In this document: positions 30,461 to 40,900 of the stretch, piece after piece | Layout of the letters: each line of letters begins with the position of its first letter | Position numbering within the stretch: position 1 is the stretch's first letter | Program-made: the position numbers and the translations under genes | The notes under the pieces: generated by a model | The model's database searches: none | Seen by the model: only the letters and a program-made list of their open reading frames with translations | What the model was told of the DNA's origin: nothing | Assembly (NCBI GenBank): GCA_032622095.1 | Contig: CP136063.1 | Coordinates: forward strand, 181,577,956 to 181,641,955 | DNA: 64,000 bases | Reading direction: 5' to 3' | Source: Siphonodentalium dalli | Taxonomy: Eukaryota; Mollusca; Scaphopoda; Gadilida; Siphonodentaliidae

Positions 30461-31979
30461 TAGCTCAACTTAGGTAGGGGAATAATTTAATGGTCGACAG
30501 TAAATGGAGGAATAGGAAAAGTGCTAATTGAAATGTCTAAGTAAGACTAGATGTACATGTCAATATCAACATTCATAACAGGTTTCATAATGATCGGATC
30601 AGGGATGTGGTGATTATGGTGTGCCAAAGGATTTATTGATGCAAAGAGTAAATTCTAAAATGGCCACCGGCAGCCATGTTTTTTTCCGAATTACCCCAAA
30701 ATGACTTGCTCCCATCTACAGCCTTTACAAATCTCATAATGATCTGATTAAAGGTATGACCTGTTTACTGTGCCAATGGATTTAGTCATGCAAAGAGTAA
30801 AATCCAAGATGGCGGCCATGTTTTTCGACTGAACGACCCCTAAATGACTCGTTTCCCATCTACATGTCATTGTTAACATACATGACAAATTTCATGAAGT
30901 TCCGACCAAAGCTACGACCTGTAGCCCGCACCAAAGGGTTTATTCATGCAAAGAGTAAAATCCAATATGGCTGCTGGCGGACATGTTTTTTAGACAAACG
31001 ACCACAAAATGACTCGTTCCCATCTACATGTTAATATTAACATCCATGATAAATAGCATGATGATCAGACAAACAGTACGACCTGTAGCCCGTGCCAATG
31101 GATAGAATTTTGAAATCCAAGATGGCTGCCAGCGGCCATGTTTTTTGGCCGAATGACCCCAAAATGACTCGTTCCCATCTACATGTCAATGTCAACATTC
31201 ATGACAAAATTCATAAAGATCAGACCATAGGTACGACCTGTAGCCCGCGCCAAAGGATTTAGTCATGCAAAGAGTAAAATCCATGATGGCTGCTGGCGGC
31301 CATGTTTTTTGGCCGAACAACCCCAAAATCACTCGTTCCGATCTACATGTCAATGTTAACATCCATGACAAATTTCATGAAGTTCTGATCAAAACTACGA
31401 CCTGTAGCCTGCGCCAAAGGATTTAGTCATGCAAAGAGTAAAATCAAAGATGGCTGCCAGCGGCCATGTTTTTTGGCCGAACGACCCCAAAATCACTCGT
31501 TCCCATCTACATGTCAATGTTAACATCCATGACAAATTTCATGAAGTTCTGATCAAAACTACGACCTGTAGCCTGCGCCAAAGGATTTAGTCATGCAAAG
31601 AGTAAAATCCAATATGGCTGCTGACGGCCATGTTTTTTGGCCGAACGACCCCAAAATGACTCGTTCCCATCTACATGTCAATATTAACATCCATGACAAA
31701 TTTCATGATGATCACACGAACAGTACGACCTGTAGTCCGCGCCAATGGATTGAATTTTGAAATCCAAGATGGCCACCAGCGGCCATGTTTTTTGGCCAAA
31801 TGACCCCAAAATGACTCGTTCCCATCTACATGTCAATGTCAACATTCATGCACAATTTCATAAAGATCAGACCAAAGGTACGACCTGTAGCCCGCGCCAA
31901 AGGAAATTGTTGACGGACACACGGACGACAGATGCCAAGCCATGGCAATAGCTCAAACTTACAAAAGTAAGTTGAGCTA
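30461..31979. mobile_element. Family E element: about eight 155-165-bp tandem units between 12-bp inverted ends
   Basis: Ends tagctcaactta (30461-30472) and taagttgagcta (31968-31979) are exact complements. Inside, units recur with spacing 155-165 bp, judged from 'actcgttcccatctacatgt' at about 30848, 31013, 31168, 31332, 31496, 31660 and 31815. Each unit contains 'gtaaaatccaagatggc', 'ggcggccatgtttttt', 'gaccccaaaatgactcgttc' and 'acgacctgtagcc'. No conserved open frame. Inserted in a CCAT array. Confidence 0.8.
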
Positions 31980-31984
31980 AAAAA

Positions 31985-32700
31985 CCATGCATCATCCATC
32001 AATACGTCCATCTATAGACGAATCCAAACCACCAACAATCCTTCAATCCAACGATCCATCCAGCTGATCATACATGGATTCATAAACGTGCACATCCACC
32101 ACCCATCCACATACCCATCAATCCATCCACCCATACATCGAACAAACCAACCATCCATATATCCACTCATTCATTGATCCATTCATCTAGCTATCCAACC
32201 AAACACCCATCAACCAACAATCCATCCATACGTCCACTGATAGATCTATCCATCCACCAACAATCCACTCATATGCACCCATCCATCCATCTAGCAAACC
32301 AACCGTCCATTCATCAATCAATACATACATCCATAACTCCGCCCATCCATCAAACCATAACCACCATTCACAGATCCATACATTGACCCACCAACCATAA
32401 ATCCGACCAACCATTCATCCATCCATTAATAAATCAATCCATCAATCCATCTAGCCAATCAAACAACCGCCCACCAACTAACCGATCACTTGATCCATCC
32501 ATAACCTCACCCATCCATCCGCCATAACTCACAAATCCATTCATTGATCCACTGACCATAAATACAACCAACCATTCATCAACCCATCAATCAGTAAATC
32601 CATCCATCCACAACAAACTACCCACTCATCAATCAGTCATCCACCCATACCTCGATCAATCCATCCATCCATGAACAAACCCAAGAATACATAATACCCA
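31985..32700 (+). repeat. CCAT-rich degenerate microsatellite, right part
   Basis: Long run of ccatccatc/caaccatcc/aatccatcc words. Open frames on both strands (for example 32174-32386 and 32187-32414) are compositional. Confidence 0.9.
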
Positions 32701-32749
32701 CCGAAGATGACTTCCATTGCTCATTCAAAAATATGTATATATTAGGTCA

Positions 32750-34240
32750 AACAAAGGGTGGCCCCCAAGGTAATCTTTCCATACACCCCACCCAGATCCA
32801 AATTTCCGCCGTCCAGAGGGGTTCAAATAGGGCACCCATGCCATCTCTCAGTAGTTATAGCCCTGGCTTCGCACCTATTTGATGAATTTATTTGAACAAA
32901 TCTGATTGTGAGTCTTCTAGGGAACATCCACACCAAAATATATAAACCCATTCAGTCTAATATGGATCTGGAGAATAAAACAACTGTTGACGGATAGACA
33001 TCCTGACAGACAGATGGAATGACAGCCCAACAAACAACAGACATACAAATTCAATCCAATATAAACCCCAATTTTTCTTTGAAAAATAAAGGTATGATAA
33101 TATGGGAACAGCCAAGCCTGAATTTATTGTGTCTGACGTTTGCAGAATAAAGTCCTCAAATGGTGAATTCAATGATGTGGGCTAGCATCACTGAATTCAC
33201 TCCCTGAGGATATCAGTCTGATTAGGCCTCAACTGCCATGGGAAACCTAGGAACAGATTGAAGTTCTCCAGTTGAAGTTGGTGATGTGCACCCATTTGGC
33301 ACTTCGATTATGAATTGTATCTTCTATAAATTAGTAGATATAGAAACAGCACAGCCTGGAAAAATTAACTAAAAAATGTCAATTTGATACTCTAGTTACT
33401 TGCCAGAAGATGAGGCCTAAGCAGAATTAGTCCCGCAGGGTGTATTTGGTGATGTTAGCCTGCTGTACAGGGCAGTATAACTAAATTCACCCTCTGGGGA
33501 CCTCATTCTGCAAATGTCAGACACACTAAATTCAGGCTTGGGAACAGCAGTTTGTTTTAATTTGATAATGAAAACAAACACCAGAGCTAGCAGTTATTTA
33601 CACCAGCCTGTCAGATGACATCTATTATTCTAATCTCTATTAATGACCGGTGTCTCTGCAGATATAATATTTCTGGTGCGAGAGGTATGTTGGAAGTTGG
33701 GAGATGATATGGGGTGGATGAGCTGTTGGTTGGGGACAGGGTGGGCGTCTGGGCCATGTTGGAGGGGGGGATAATGGTGGGTGTTACTTTTTCAATTTTT
33801 TGACATGTTTAAAAAAAAAAAAAAGTTTTTTAAATTGAGCAAGGGGTTCAATTTTTTATTTTTTTTAAAGTTATGTCACTGGCTCCACCCACATGTGACC
33901 CAGTGACCTCATTTGAACAGATCTGAACCAGTCACACAAGGACCCTTTATAGAAAATATGAACCCATTCAGCACAATGGAACTTGATAAGAAGTCGTTTG
34001 AAGAATTACTTTGGTGGGAAAGAGTTATGGTCCTAGCTTCGCAAATATTTGACCTGGTGACCTGATTTGAACAAATCTGAACATCCACACCAAATATGAA
34101 CCCATTCGGTTTCATGGTTCTAGAGAAGATGATTCTTGACAGACGGACATATGGATGGACGGACGGCAGGAAAGACGGACGAAGGGACGAGGAGCGATGA
34201 CTATAGCTCCACCGGAGACTTCGTCTCAGGTAAGCTAAAA
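32750..34240. repeat. Decayed repeat with 'tttgaacaaatctga' units, split by a family D MITE
   Basis: Units with 'tagccctggcttcgca' / 'tcctagcttcgca', 'gaacatccacaccaaatatg' and 'aacccattc' occur at about 32860-33000 and 33900-34130. The right end carries gacggac repeats and 'gctccaccggagac', followed by taagctaaa. Long T/A/G-rich simple sequence lies at 33770-33870. No gene seen. Confidence 0.5.
33114..33539. repeat. MITE family D, copy 4
   Basis: aagcctgaatttattgtgtc to gacacactaaattcaggctt, with degenerate inner hairpins. Flanked by gggaacagc at 33104-33112 and 33540-33548, a 9-bp direct repeat. Confidence 0.8.
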
Positions 34241-34740
34241 ACCGCCATAAACAGAAAGAATATTATATAAAAGACAGATTTTGTTCTTATACAAATCATA
34301 CATATCGCATACATTGCATGCTTTTGTCACGTTTGTACCCATGGTTATGTAAACAAACATCAAAAACTTTGTGTTACGATTGTTTATAGACAAACACTTG
34401 GAACTGCTGTATCGTCCAATGAAAATGTTCCATTGCGCTGTGGAATGCGTAGATAAAATTATTGGCGCAATCAACCATCGCATTCAAATCACACCAAATT
34501 TTATTTAAATCGACCCATTCTACCCGCTGTCAGTTCAAAATCAAACTAATCCACATTACTTCATGATTGGGAAATGATCAGACAGAAAACGTGTACATAA
34601 TATACTTGTTCTTGCAAAGAGATGAATATTTTTCCATCCAGTTAGTATTTTCTCCTAACCTATATATGGTCATACATACCAAATAAGGAATATTACTATG
34701 ATTCGTATTGTGAGTTGTATGTTGTAGGCGCACCAAATTA
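34241..34740 (+). repeat. MITE family C, copy 2
   Basis: Begins aaccgccataaacagaaaga and ends gttgtaggcgcacc. It is collinear with the minus strand of 24812-25165, except for an extra block at about 34485-34695. Confidence 0.65.
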
Positions 34741-34795
34741 GGGGTTTGGATGATCTGGCAAGGTGTCAGTCTGGACAGAAGGAAGAAGCATAAAG

Positions 34796-35505
34796 AGTAA
34801 TGCTCTAATTAATCGACCTCTTAACCACAGCAGAATTATGGGTAACTTTTCAGGATTTAGTCTGAAATATGGCTTGTTGCCATTCATCGGAAAGCTCTCA
34901 GCGAGAGCTTTCCGATGAATCGCAACAAGCCATATTTCCGACTAAATCCTGAAAAGTCACCCATAATACTGCTGTGGTTAAGATGACGTTTAAAGGCACG
35001 TGAGGCCTTAGTTGTCGAAAATATTCATATTTGTTCCAATCACCGTAAACAGAAAAAACAGTAAAACGCATACAGTTTCGTTCATATATACCATGACCAT
35101 CGCGTAAACAGCATGTTATCATAAAGACCTACTATATTTTACCTAAGCAAGAGCCTGATTGTGTTACAGAAGACAGCACAATGCTACTGGCTAATCACAC
35201 ACAAATGGCATAAACGCTCTTTATTAGTTCCATATCAGGAATTCACCCACAAAGAACGCTCTTTATGTTTACCATCATAATATAAACAAACACCAGAAAA
35301 GTTACTTTTTATGCTTTTGTTTACATAACAATGGTCAACCATATGACAATAACATACTGTTTATGCGATATTTCTTATTTGTATACGGACAAAGTCTGTC
35401 TACATTTTGATGTTCTTTCTGTTTGTGGCGTTTTTGACGGTTGGAAATATTTTCACAGGATACCCACCGCCAAGGCCAACCGTACCTTTAATTAGAGCAT
35501 TACTG
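34796..35505. repeat. MITE family B, copy 5, interrupted by a second element
   Basis: The left part (34796-34980) is a normal family B foldback through ctgctgtggttaag. The right end attagagcattactg is at 35491-35505. The 11 or so bases that should join them are replaced by the 34994-35487 element. Confidence 0.8.
34994..35487. mobile_element. TTAA-flanked 494-bp foldback nested in MITE B
   Basis: TTAA at 34990-34993 and 35488-35491 flank ends AGGCACGTGAGGCC and (complement of right end) AGGTACGGTTGGCC. The arms continue to pair imperfectly for over 100 bp ('gaaaatatt', 'aaacagaaa.aac', 'gtaaacag.atgttat'). Related to family C in the arm sequence. Confidence 0.75.
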
Positions 35506-37019
35506 TATATAATTGAAGCAAATATTGGATAATTGTGGTCTAGAAGAATTTAGTAAAGAAAGGGTTAATATGAATGCTTCAGTGACTGAAATGTGACAAA
35601 AATAAAATAAGCAATAAGTTCAATGAAAGATTTCATATTCTTATTCAAGTTGTGTTTTATATTTTATTCCACACCAGCCCACACCATTAATTTCCGGAAA
35701 GCCCAATCATTGATCGAGTTTTATTGGTACTATAATTACTATACTTCTGATTTTGATACTTGTGAAAAAACCTTAAATTATGGAGCCATCAGCATAAAGG
35801 GATAAATGTTGTAATTTACTTCATGGTTGTTGGCAACAACATTAACACGAAAATATATGTGGAAACAGATGTGGAATGATAATATACCAAGGGCTCATTT
35901 TTCAAAGGCGAAGAACTCACCCTGGGCCCTATTGTAGCTCTCAGGCAAAGTTTGAGTTGCCTTGTAATTTTAGCACCTGTCTGAACTGTTTGTATTGGCC
36001 AGTGATGATGAGCATGGGATCCCAGCTTATTAGTTTCATTTGTCATTACAGTAAGTGAAAAGTGAGAATAGCCTTTTATTAATTAAGAAAATATGAATAG
36101 AAGATAATTAGTGCATTTAATTTTTTTTTAATGAAAATAAAGGGGTTCATTAATACACACCAATAGCATATTTGTGTGAAATACAGAAGAATTCAAAACG
36201 TTCATTAAAATATTGTGTATTGTTCTTGAATAATACAAACTGATTATCTCAACAAAGTTATTGGCGACGTCAACTTTAACAGAAAATTCTTCTCTAAATT
36301 ATGAAGTATAGCGTACATTAAGCACACGTTTGTCCAATTAAAACAATATCAGCCTAAATGTTGGTATATTACAATCCACAATCTTCAGAGTGTAAAATAA
36401 ACAGTACAACACAGATTTGTGAACATGTTAATGTTATTGAGCTGCTTTGTCATCCCGCAATGTAAAACTCGAACCTCCGGTTCTTGTTTTACAATTGCGT
36501 CACAACAGACTTGTGCAATAACATTAACCAGTTCACACACGTGTCATTCTATCTATTTATGCAAGTAGTTTTATTATTGTTGAGTGCTCTGGCAGCGAGA
36601 ATGGATTCATTTTTGTTTACACTTTGCAGTCGGGAATAGGACCACATATGTGGAAACTAATGTTGAAACCAATATTCATTAGGATTACAAGATGTCGCTA
36701 ACATCTTCGATGACAGGCTCATCATCTTTAAACATATATGTGAAGTTTGAAGTTAATTTTCAGAAACATATAGCATATGTTTCATTTACAGTTAGGTTGC
36801 AATCTGAGTGTATGTACAGTACACACACAAACGGAAGAAGAACAAATACATATTCATATATTATATTGCTTACAACATGTAACATACATTTAATGTATAT
36901 GTATGTTTTTTATTAAATTGCCTGTGGCCAACACTCTTCTAGATCTCCTTTGTTTCATTTTGTAATCGCACAGAAACAGAAGTTTTTTGACATACTTGGT
37001 CATGAATTATTATGGTATA
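35506..37019. other. Intergenic, nothing firmly recognised
   Basis: AT-rich with a family G end at about 35550 (tagtaaagaaagggttaata). The 35816-36046 block has open frames on both strands without splice context. I see no host gene here. Confidence 0.45.
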
Positions 37020-37245
37020 GAATGAGGCCTGTTTCAGACAGCTATTAAAAATATCTTATGTTTGTAGTCACCCTACCCACATAAAATAGGAAAAGGAAAT
37101 GAAGGATTTTTTTTTTGGAAGGCTGTAAATGCAGGGACCAGTCTATAGGTTTGAAGTGTTGAAATGGACTTTATCAAAGCAAGTGATAAATTTTTTTGTT
37201 TTGGTATGTCACTTTAAGTTTTAGCTCATACTGGCGCTGAAACGA
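37020..37245 (+). repeat. Dispersed repeat family I, copy 1
   Basis: Collinear with 43745-43965 in the same orientation. Shared blocks: 'tattaaaaatatct', 'ttttggaaggctgtatatgc' (one mismatch here), 'agggaccag', 'gaagtgttgaaatggacttt' and 'cactttaagttttagc'. The two copies flank the ARL14EP-like gene. Confidence 0.75.
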
Positions 37246-37682
37246 AGACAAGTGCAATTATTTGTATACATGCATGTTGCATTGCAATATGTCGGCTTAC
37301 ATCAGGCAGTGGATCCAAAACAACAAATAGGCCAGAAAAATCATTTGGGTGGGTGTCTTTTGAGGCCAGTATGTCAGGTGACTGCAAACAAGCCATATTT
37401 TTATTAAAGGCCTGAGATATAGTTTTGCTAATACCACAGGCCTTTAACTAATTCATCCCATCCGTTACTTCTTGACTGCAGTCCATGAGTAATTTTGCTT
37501 TCACAGCCTGCAACCGATAAATAGCAGCCTATCAAAACTGTGTATTCCCGGATGTATATGCCGCACTCATTCCATATTTCCACCAAACAACTTTCTTTCT
37601 CTTTCATGGCATTGCTTCAATGACTAAAGACTCAAGTTGGAATAGCTTGAACCATCCCATCGTGGGTGTGTCTTTGTGTGAT

Positions 37683-37902
37683 TCATCCCGTTGGCCACGT
37701 GAGAATGACATCAGTCCCTTCAACTTCGATTAATTCATAAAGCCACTTACGCCCACATCTACATTCTGCCCCACATTTCTCAGAGCCACATTTTTGGCAT
37801 GGAAAATGGCAGCCTGGACAGCTATCGTCCAAACAATCACACATATCCTTACAATTCTCGATGTATCTGCCAGAGTCATCATATAACTGATTTTTCCTTA
37901 AA
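37683..37902 (-). CDS. ARL14EP-like exon 3: cysteine-rich C-terminal domain
   Basis: 220 nt, acceptor ctaaccatttcag. The first T completes Asn (AA|T). Reads LRKNQLYDDSGRYIENCKDM, then CDCLDDSCPGC, CQKCGSEKCG and CRCGRKWLYELIEVEG, ending DVILTWPTG and TGA. Eleven cysteines in 35 residues match the spacing of the ARF7EP_C family. A gtaagt inside the exon (CGTAAGTGG) is read through as RKW. Confidence 0.95.
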
Positions 37903-40900
37903 CTGAAATGGTTAGAATGGAAAGCAAATATTAGAATGTTTAGAACACATATTTACAATCTGTGATGTCAAAATACGAGCTGTCAGATGAGTTTTAAAAG
38001 ATCGATGATTTAAGCAGGATGGTGAACTGGGCTAGGGTGATTACTTCTGGACTGTCTTCCATAAGATGAATTAATTTTAAGAGGCCAGTTTCATGGAGAA
38101 TTTGTAAGGCCATGCAGAGTCAATTTCCAATTTCTCAGGCCAAATTTTTATGAAAAGCATGCATGTGAGCATATTTATATTTTATTATTTATTTCTGGGG
38201 TACATGCCAATTAAGCATTCCACCTCTGTATCAGCTAGTTCCGAGTCTAATTTCAGTTGTCCATGGCCAATATTTTCAAACATATGTCCGTAAAAAGTTG
38301 ATGGATTCTTTGTAATTTATTTTGTCAAAAATCGCCAAATCATTTATGACTGACACAGTATTTTATCTTAATCCATCACATGTTTAACAAATGTTTGAAC
38401 ATACATTGTATCTACTTGTTACAGAATATTACAACAATTTCATGAATCGGAAATCTGAACTAGGAAACGTGTCTCTTCGATCTCAAATCTACACATGTTT
38501 GTGTAAAAAATGTACCACAAACATGCGTTATCATCTTAGAGGTTTTATTGAGGGGGGTATAATAGCTATTAAATGGCGAGAGCTTTCCGATGAATGGCAA
38601 CAAGCCATATTTCCAACTAAATCCTGAAAAATTACCCATAATTCTGCTGTGGTTAAGTGGTAAATTGCTTTGGGCATTGCTGTAGGAAGCATATGTTAAT
38701 AGCATCATAGAATAGTAATAAAACTCTTCACTGAAGAGTTCAAATTGTCCAGGGTGCAGGATGGATACGATGCCTCATTAGTTGATGTGTTTCAATTGTG
38801 CTTCACGTGTATTGACTTCAATTATGCTCAACAGAATTCTAATGGCAGAGTAATGGCCTTGGCCATCATTTTTTTTATTTAGCATACAAGACTGATCATT
38901 GAATGGAGGGAGTTAGAGTATCTAGGTTTATCATTGTATTATTCCAAACAGCATTCATATCTGACAATTACAACTGGAGTTACAATGCAAAATGAGAGTT
39001 CACAAATTTCTAAGTAAAACAGAGGTCATACATGTAACTATGGATGGACCAAGTCTGTATTATGCGTGTGAACTTTTTCCCATGCTGAGCTATTCTCATA
39101 CCAAAGTACAATCAAATCTGATAATCCATACCCAAGGTGAAATGTTTGAACGGAATCATGAACAAGTTATAATGATCAGACAACACAGATGGAATGAATG
39201 AGAGCCCTCAACTGTATGGTACCAAACCTCCTAATTATGTTTATGCCCAGTGTTCAAAATGTTTTGAATTTTCTACTTGTCACAGGAGACAATTGTTACC
39301 TACATGTCACCTCAGAATTTTATGTGTGCATACCTATATTATGTGGGACCATATTACATGTATTTGAATAATGGTCAGATCATTTCATTCTATATCGATA
39401 ATTGTAAAATCTTCAATACTAGAACCAAAGGCATTATACCCGTGTTGTCAGTTTTAAAATTTTCAGTTAAACCAGGTTCATACACAATAATTGGGTACCA
39501 TACCCGTATTTAAATTTGAGCAGAACTATTTTTTGCTCAGTTTTGGATTCGCACACTTTAAATTCGTGCATGGTGCTGCGCGAATTCAAAACTGACAAAA
39601 ACTGGCATAAACTCAGAAGTCGTGCTATTTTTCGCTCAGTTTTAAATTCGCGGACACATCGGTGCGGAAAAAATAATACTGTGCGAATTTAAATAAGAGT
39701 AAGGTATTTAATATCACTCAATTAGTTCATTTCCATGTACAATTTTAGGGTGAGCAACAGTCTAGATAAATCCCAAAAATTGGAAATATTAAACTCGGAA
39801 TAAGAGCTAGGTGTCTCACACTGACAAAAGCACTAAGCTATTATTTGACAAGCCAAACAGAAGCCTGCAGACTAAGCACACCTGTCATAGGTACTACTAT
39901 AACTACTGGACATGGGTGACAAGAAGATTATTGTAGTTATTAACTACAATAATCTTCTTGTCACCCATGTCCAGTAACCTAACCTCACTGACCTGACTCA
40001 GTGACAGAGGACAAATGTTCATTTCCTGGAGGGTGACTTGGGAGAATCTTCTCCCTTAAAAAGACATTTCATCCTATTTATTGTTCTAGGTAGAAGTTAC
40101 TTATCTCTTGTATACCAATAAACATATGTCTAAACAGCATATTTAAGAATATTTCCTGCTTATAATGGTGTAATTACTATTATAATGGTTTTATAAATGG
40201 GCTATTTTGACTTTTCCCAATATGAATCCTCTAGGTACAGTAATGCCCTAAATAATCAACTCCTTAACCACAGCAGAATTATGGGTAATTTTTCAGGATT
40301 TTGACGGAAATATGGCTTGTTGCCATTCATCGGAAAGCTCTCACAGTAGGTCCCTGGTCATCTTACTTTTCACTATATATTCTCCTGTTGACTTTTCTCA
40401 GTTCTCTAGTACTTCTCTCGGGATCGAAGTCTTCCATGAACTTCCCAGGGTTACGAAAAGATAACATTTTTAGCTGCTTAGCAACAGTCTGAAAGTAAAA
40501 CAGGAAAACAACAGTGAAGATAATTAGACAGAAGAATGGCTAAATTTCGAATTTAGGAAGATTGTACTCTTTTAGGAAAATTATGTCAGGAATCTATATT
40601 AATCCTGATACGCTTGAATATGTGGCTGCTCTGTTTGCTTTCTCCTGAAGTGAGAATGGGTATTTAGGACCACAGAGGAAACAAGTTGACCATCGCTTGA
40701 TTTCTGTGTGGTCCATTACCCTTTCTATACTAAATACTCATTAACGAGTACGGTAGTTCCCTTCGGAAATGTTCAGATAATAAGCTCGCCAAACTATGGT
40801 ATGTCATAATACTTATAGGATCATAGAAAGTTCATGTTGGGGTGACATTTGAACTTGTTATCTGGAACATTTCACACCCAGCCCAGGCTAGAAGTATTTC

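Noticed and set aside
30600-31950. CRISPR-like periodicity
   Set aside because: Units of about 160 bp are contiguous with no unique spacers, in animal DNA, bounded by inverted ends; a tandem-repeat transposon explains it.
32174-32414. Open frames on both strands in the CCAT array
   Set aside because: Simple-sequence artefact; no family resemblance.
35816-36058. Open frames of 60-76 codons on both strands
   Set aside because: No splice sites, conserved motif or neighbouring exons; could be part of an unrecognised repeat, but not supportable as a gene.
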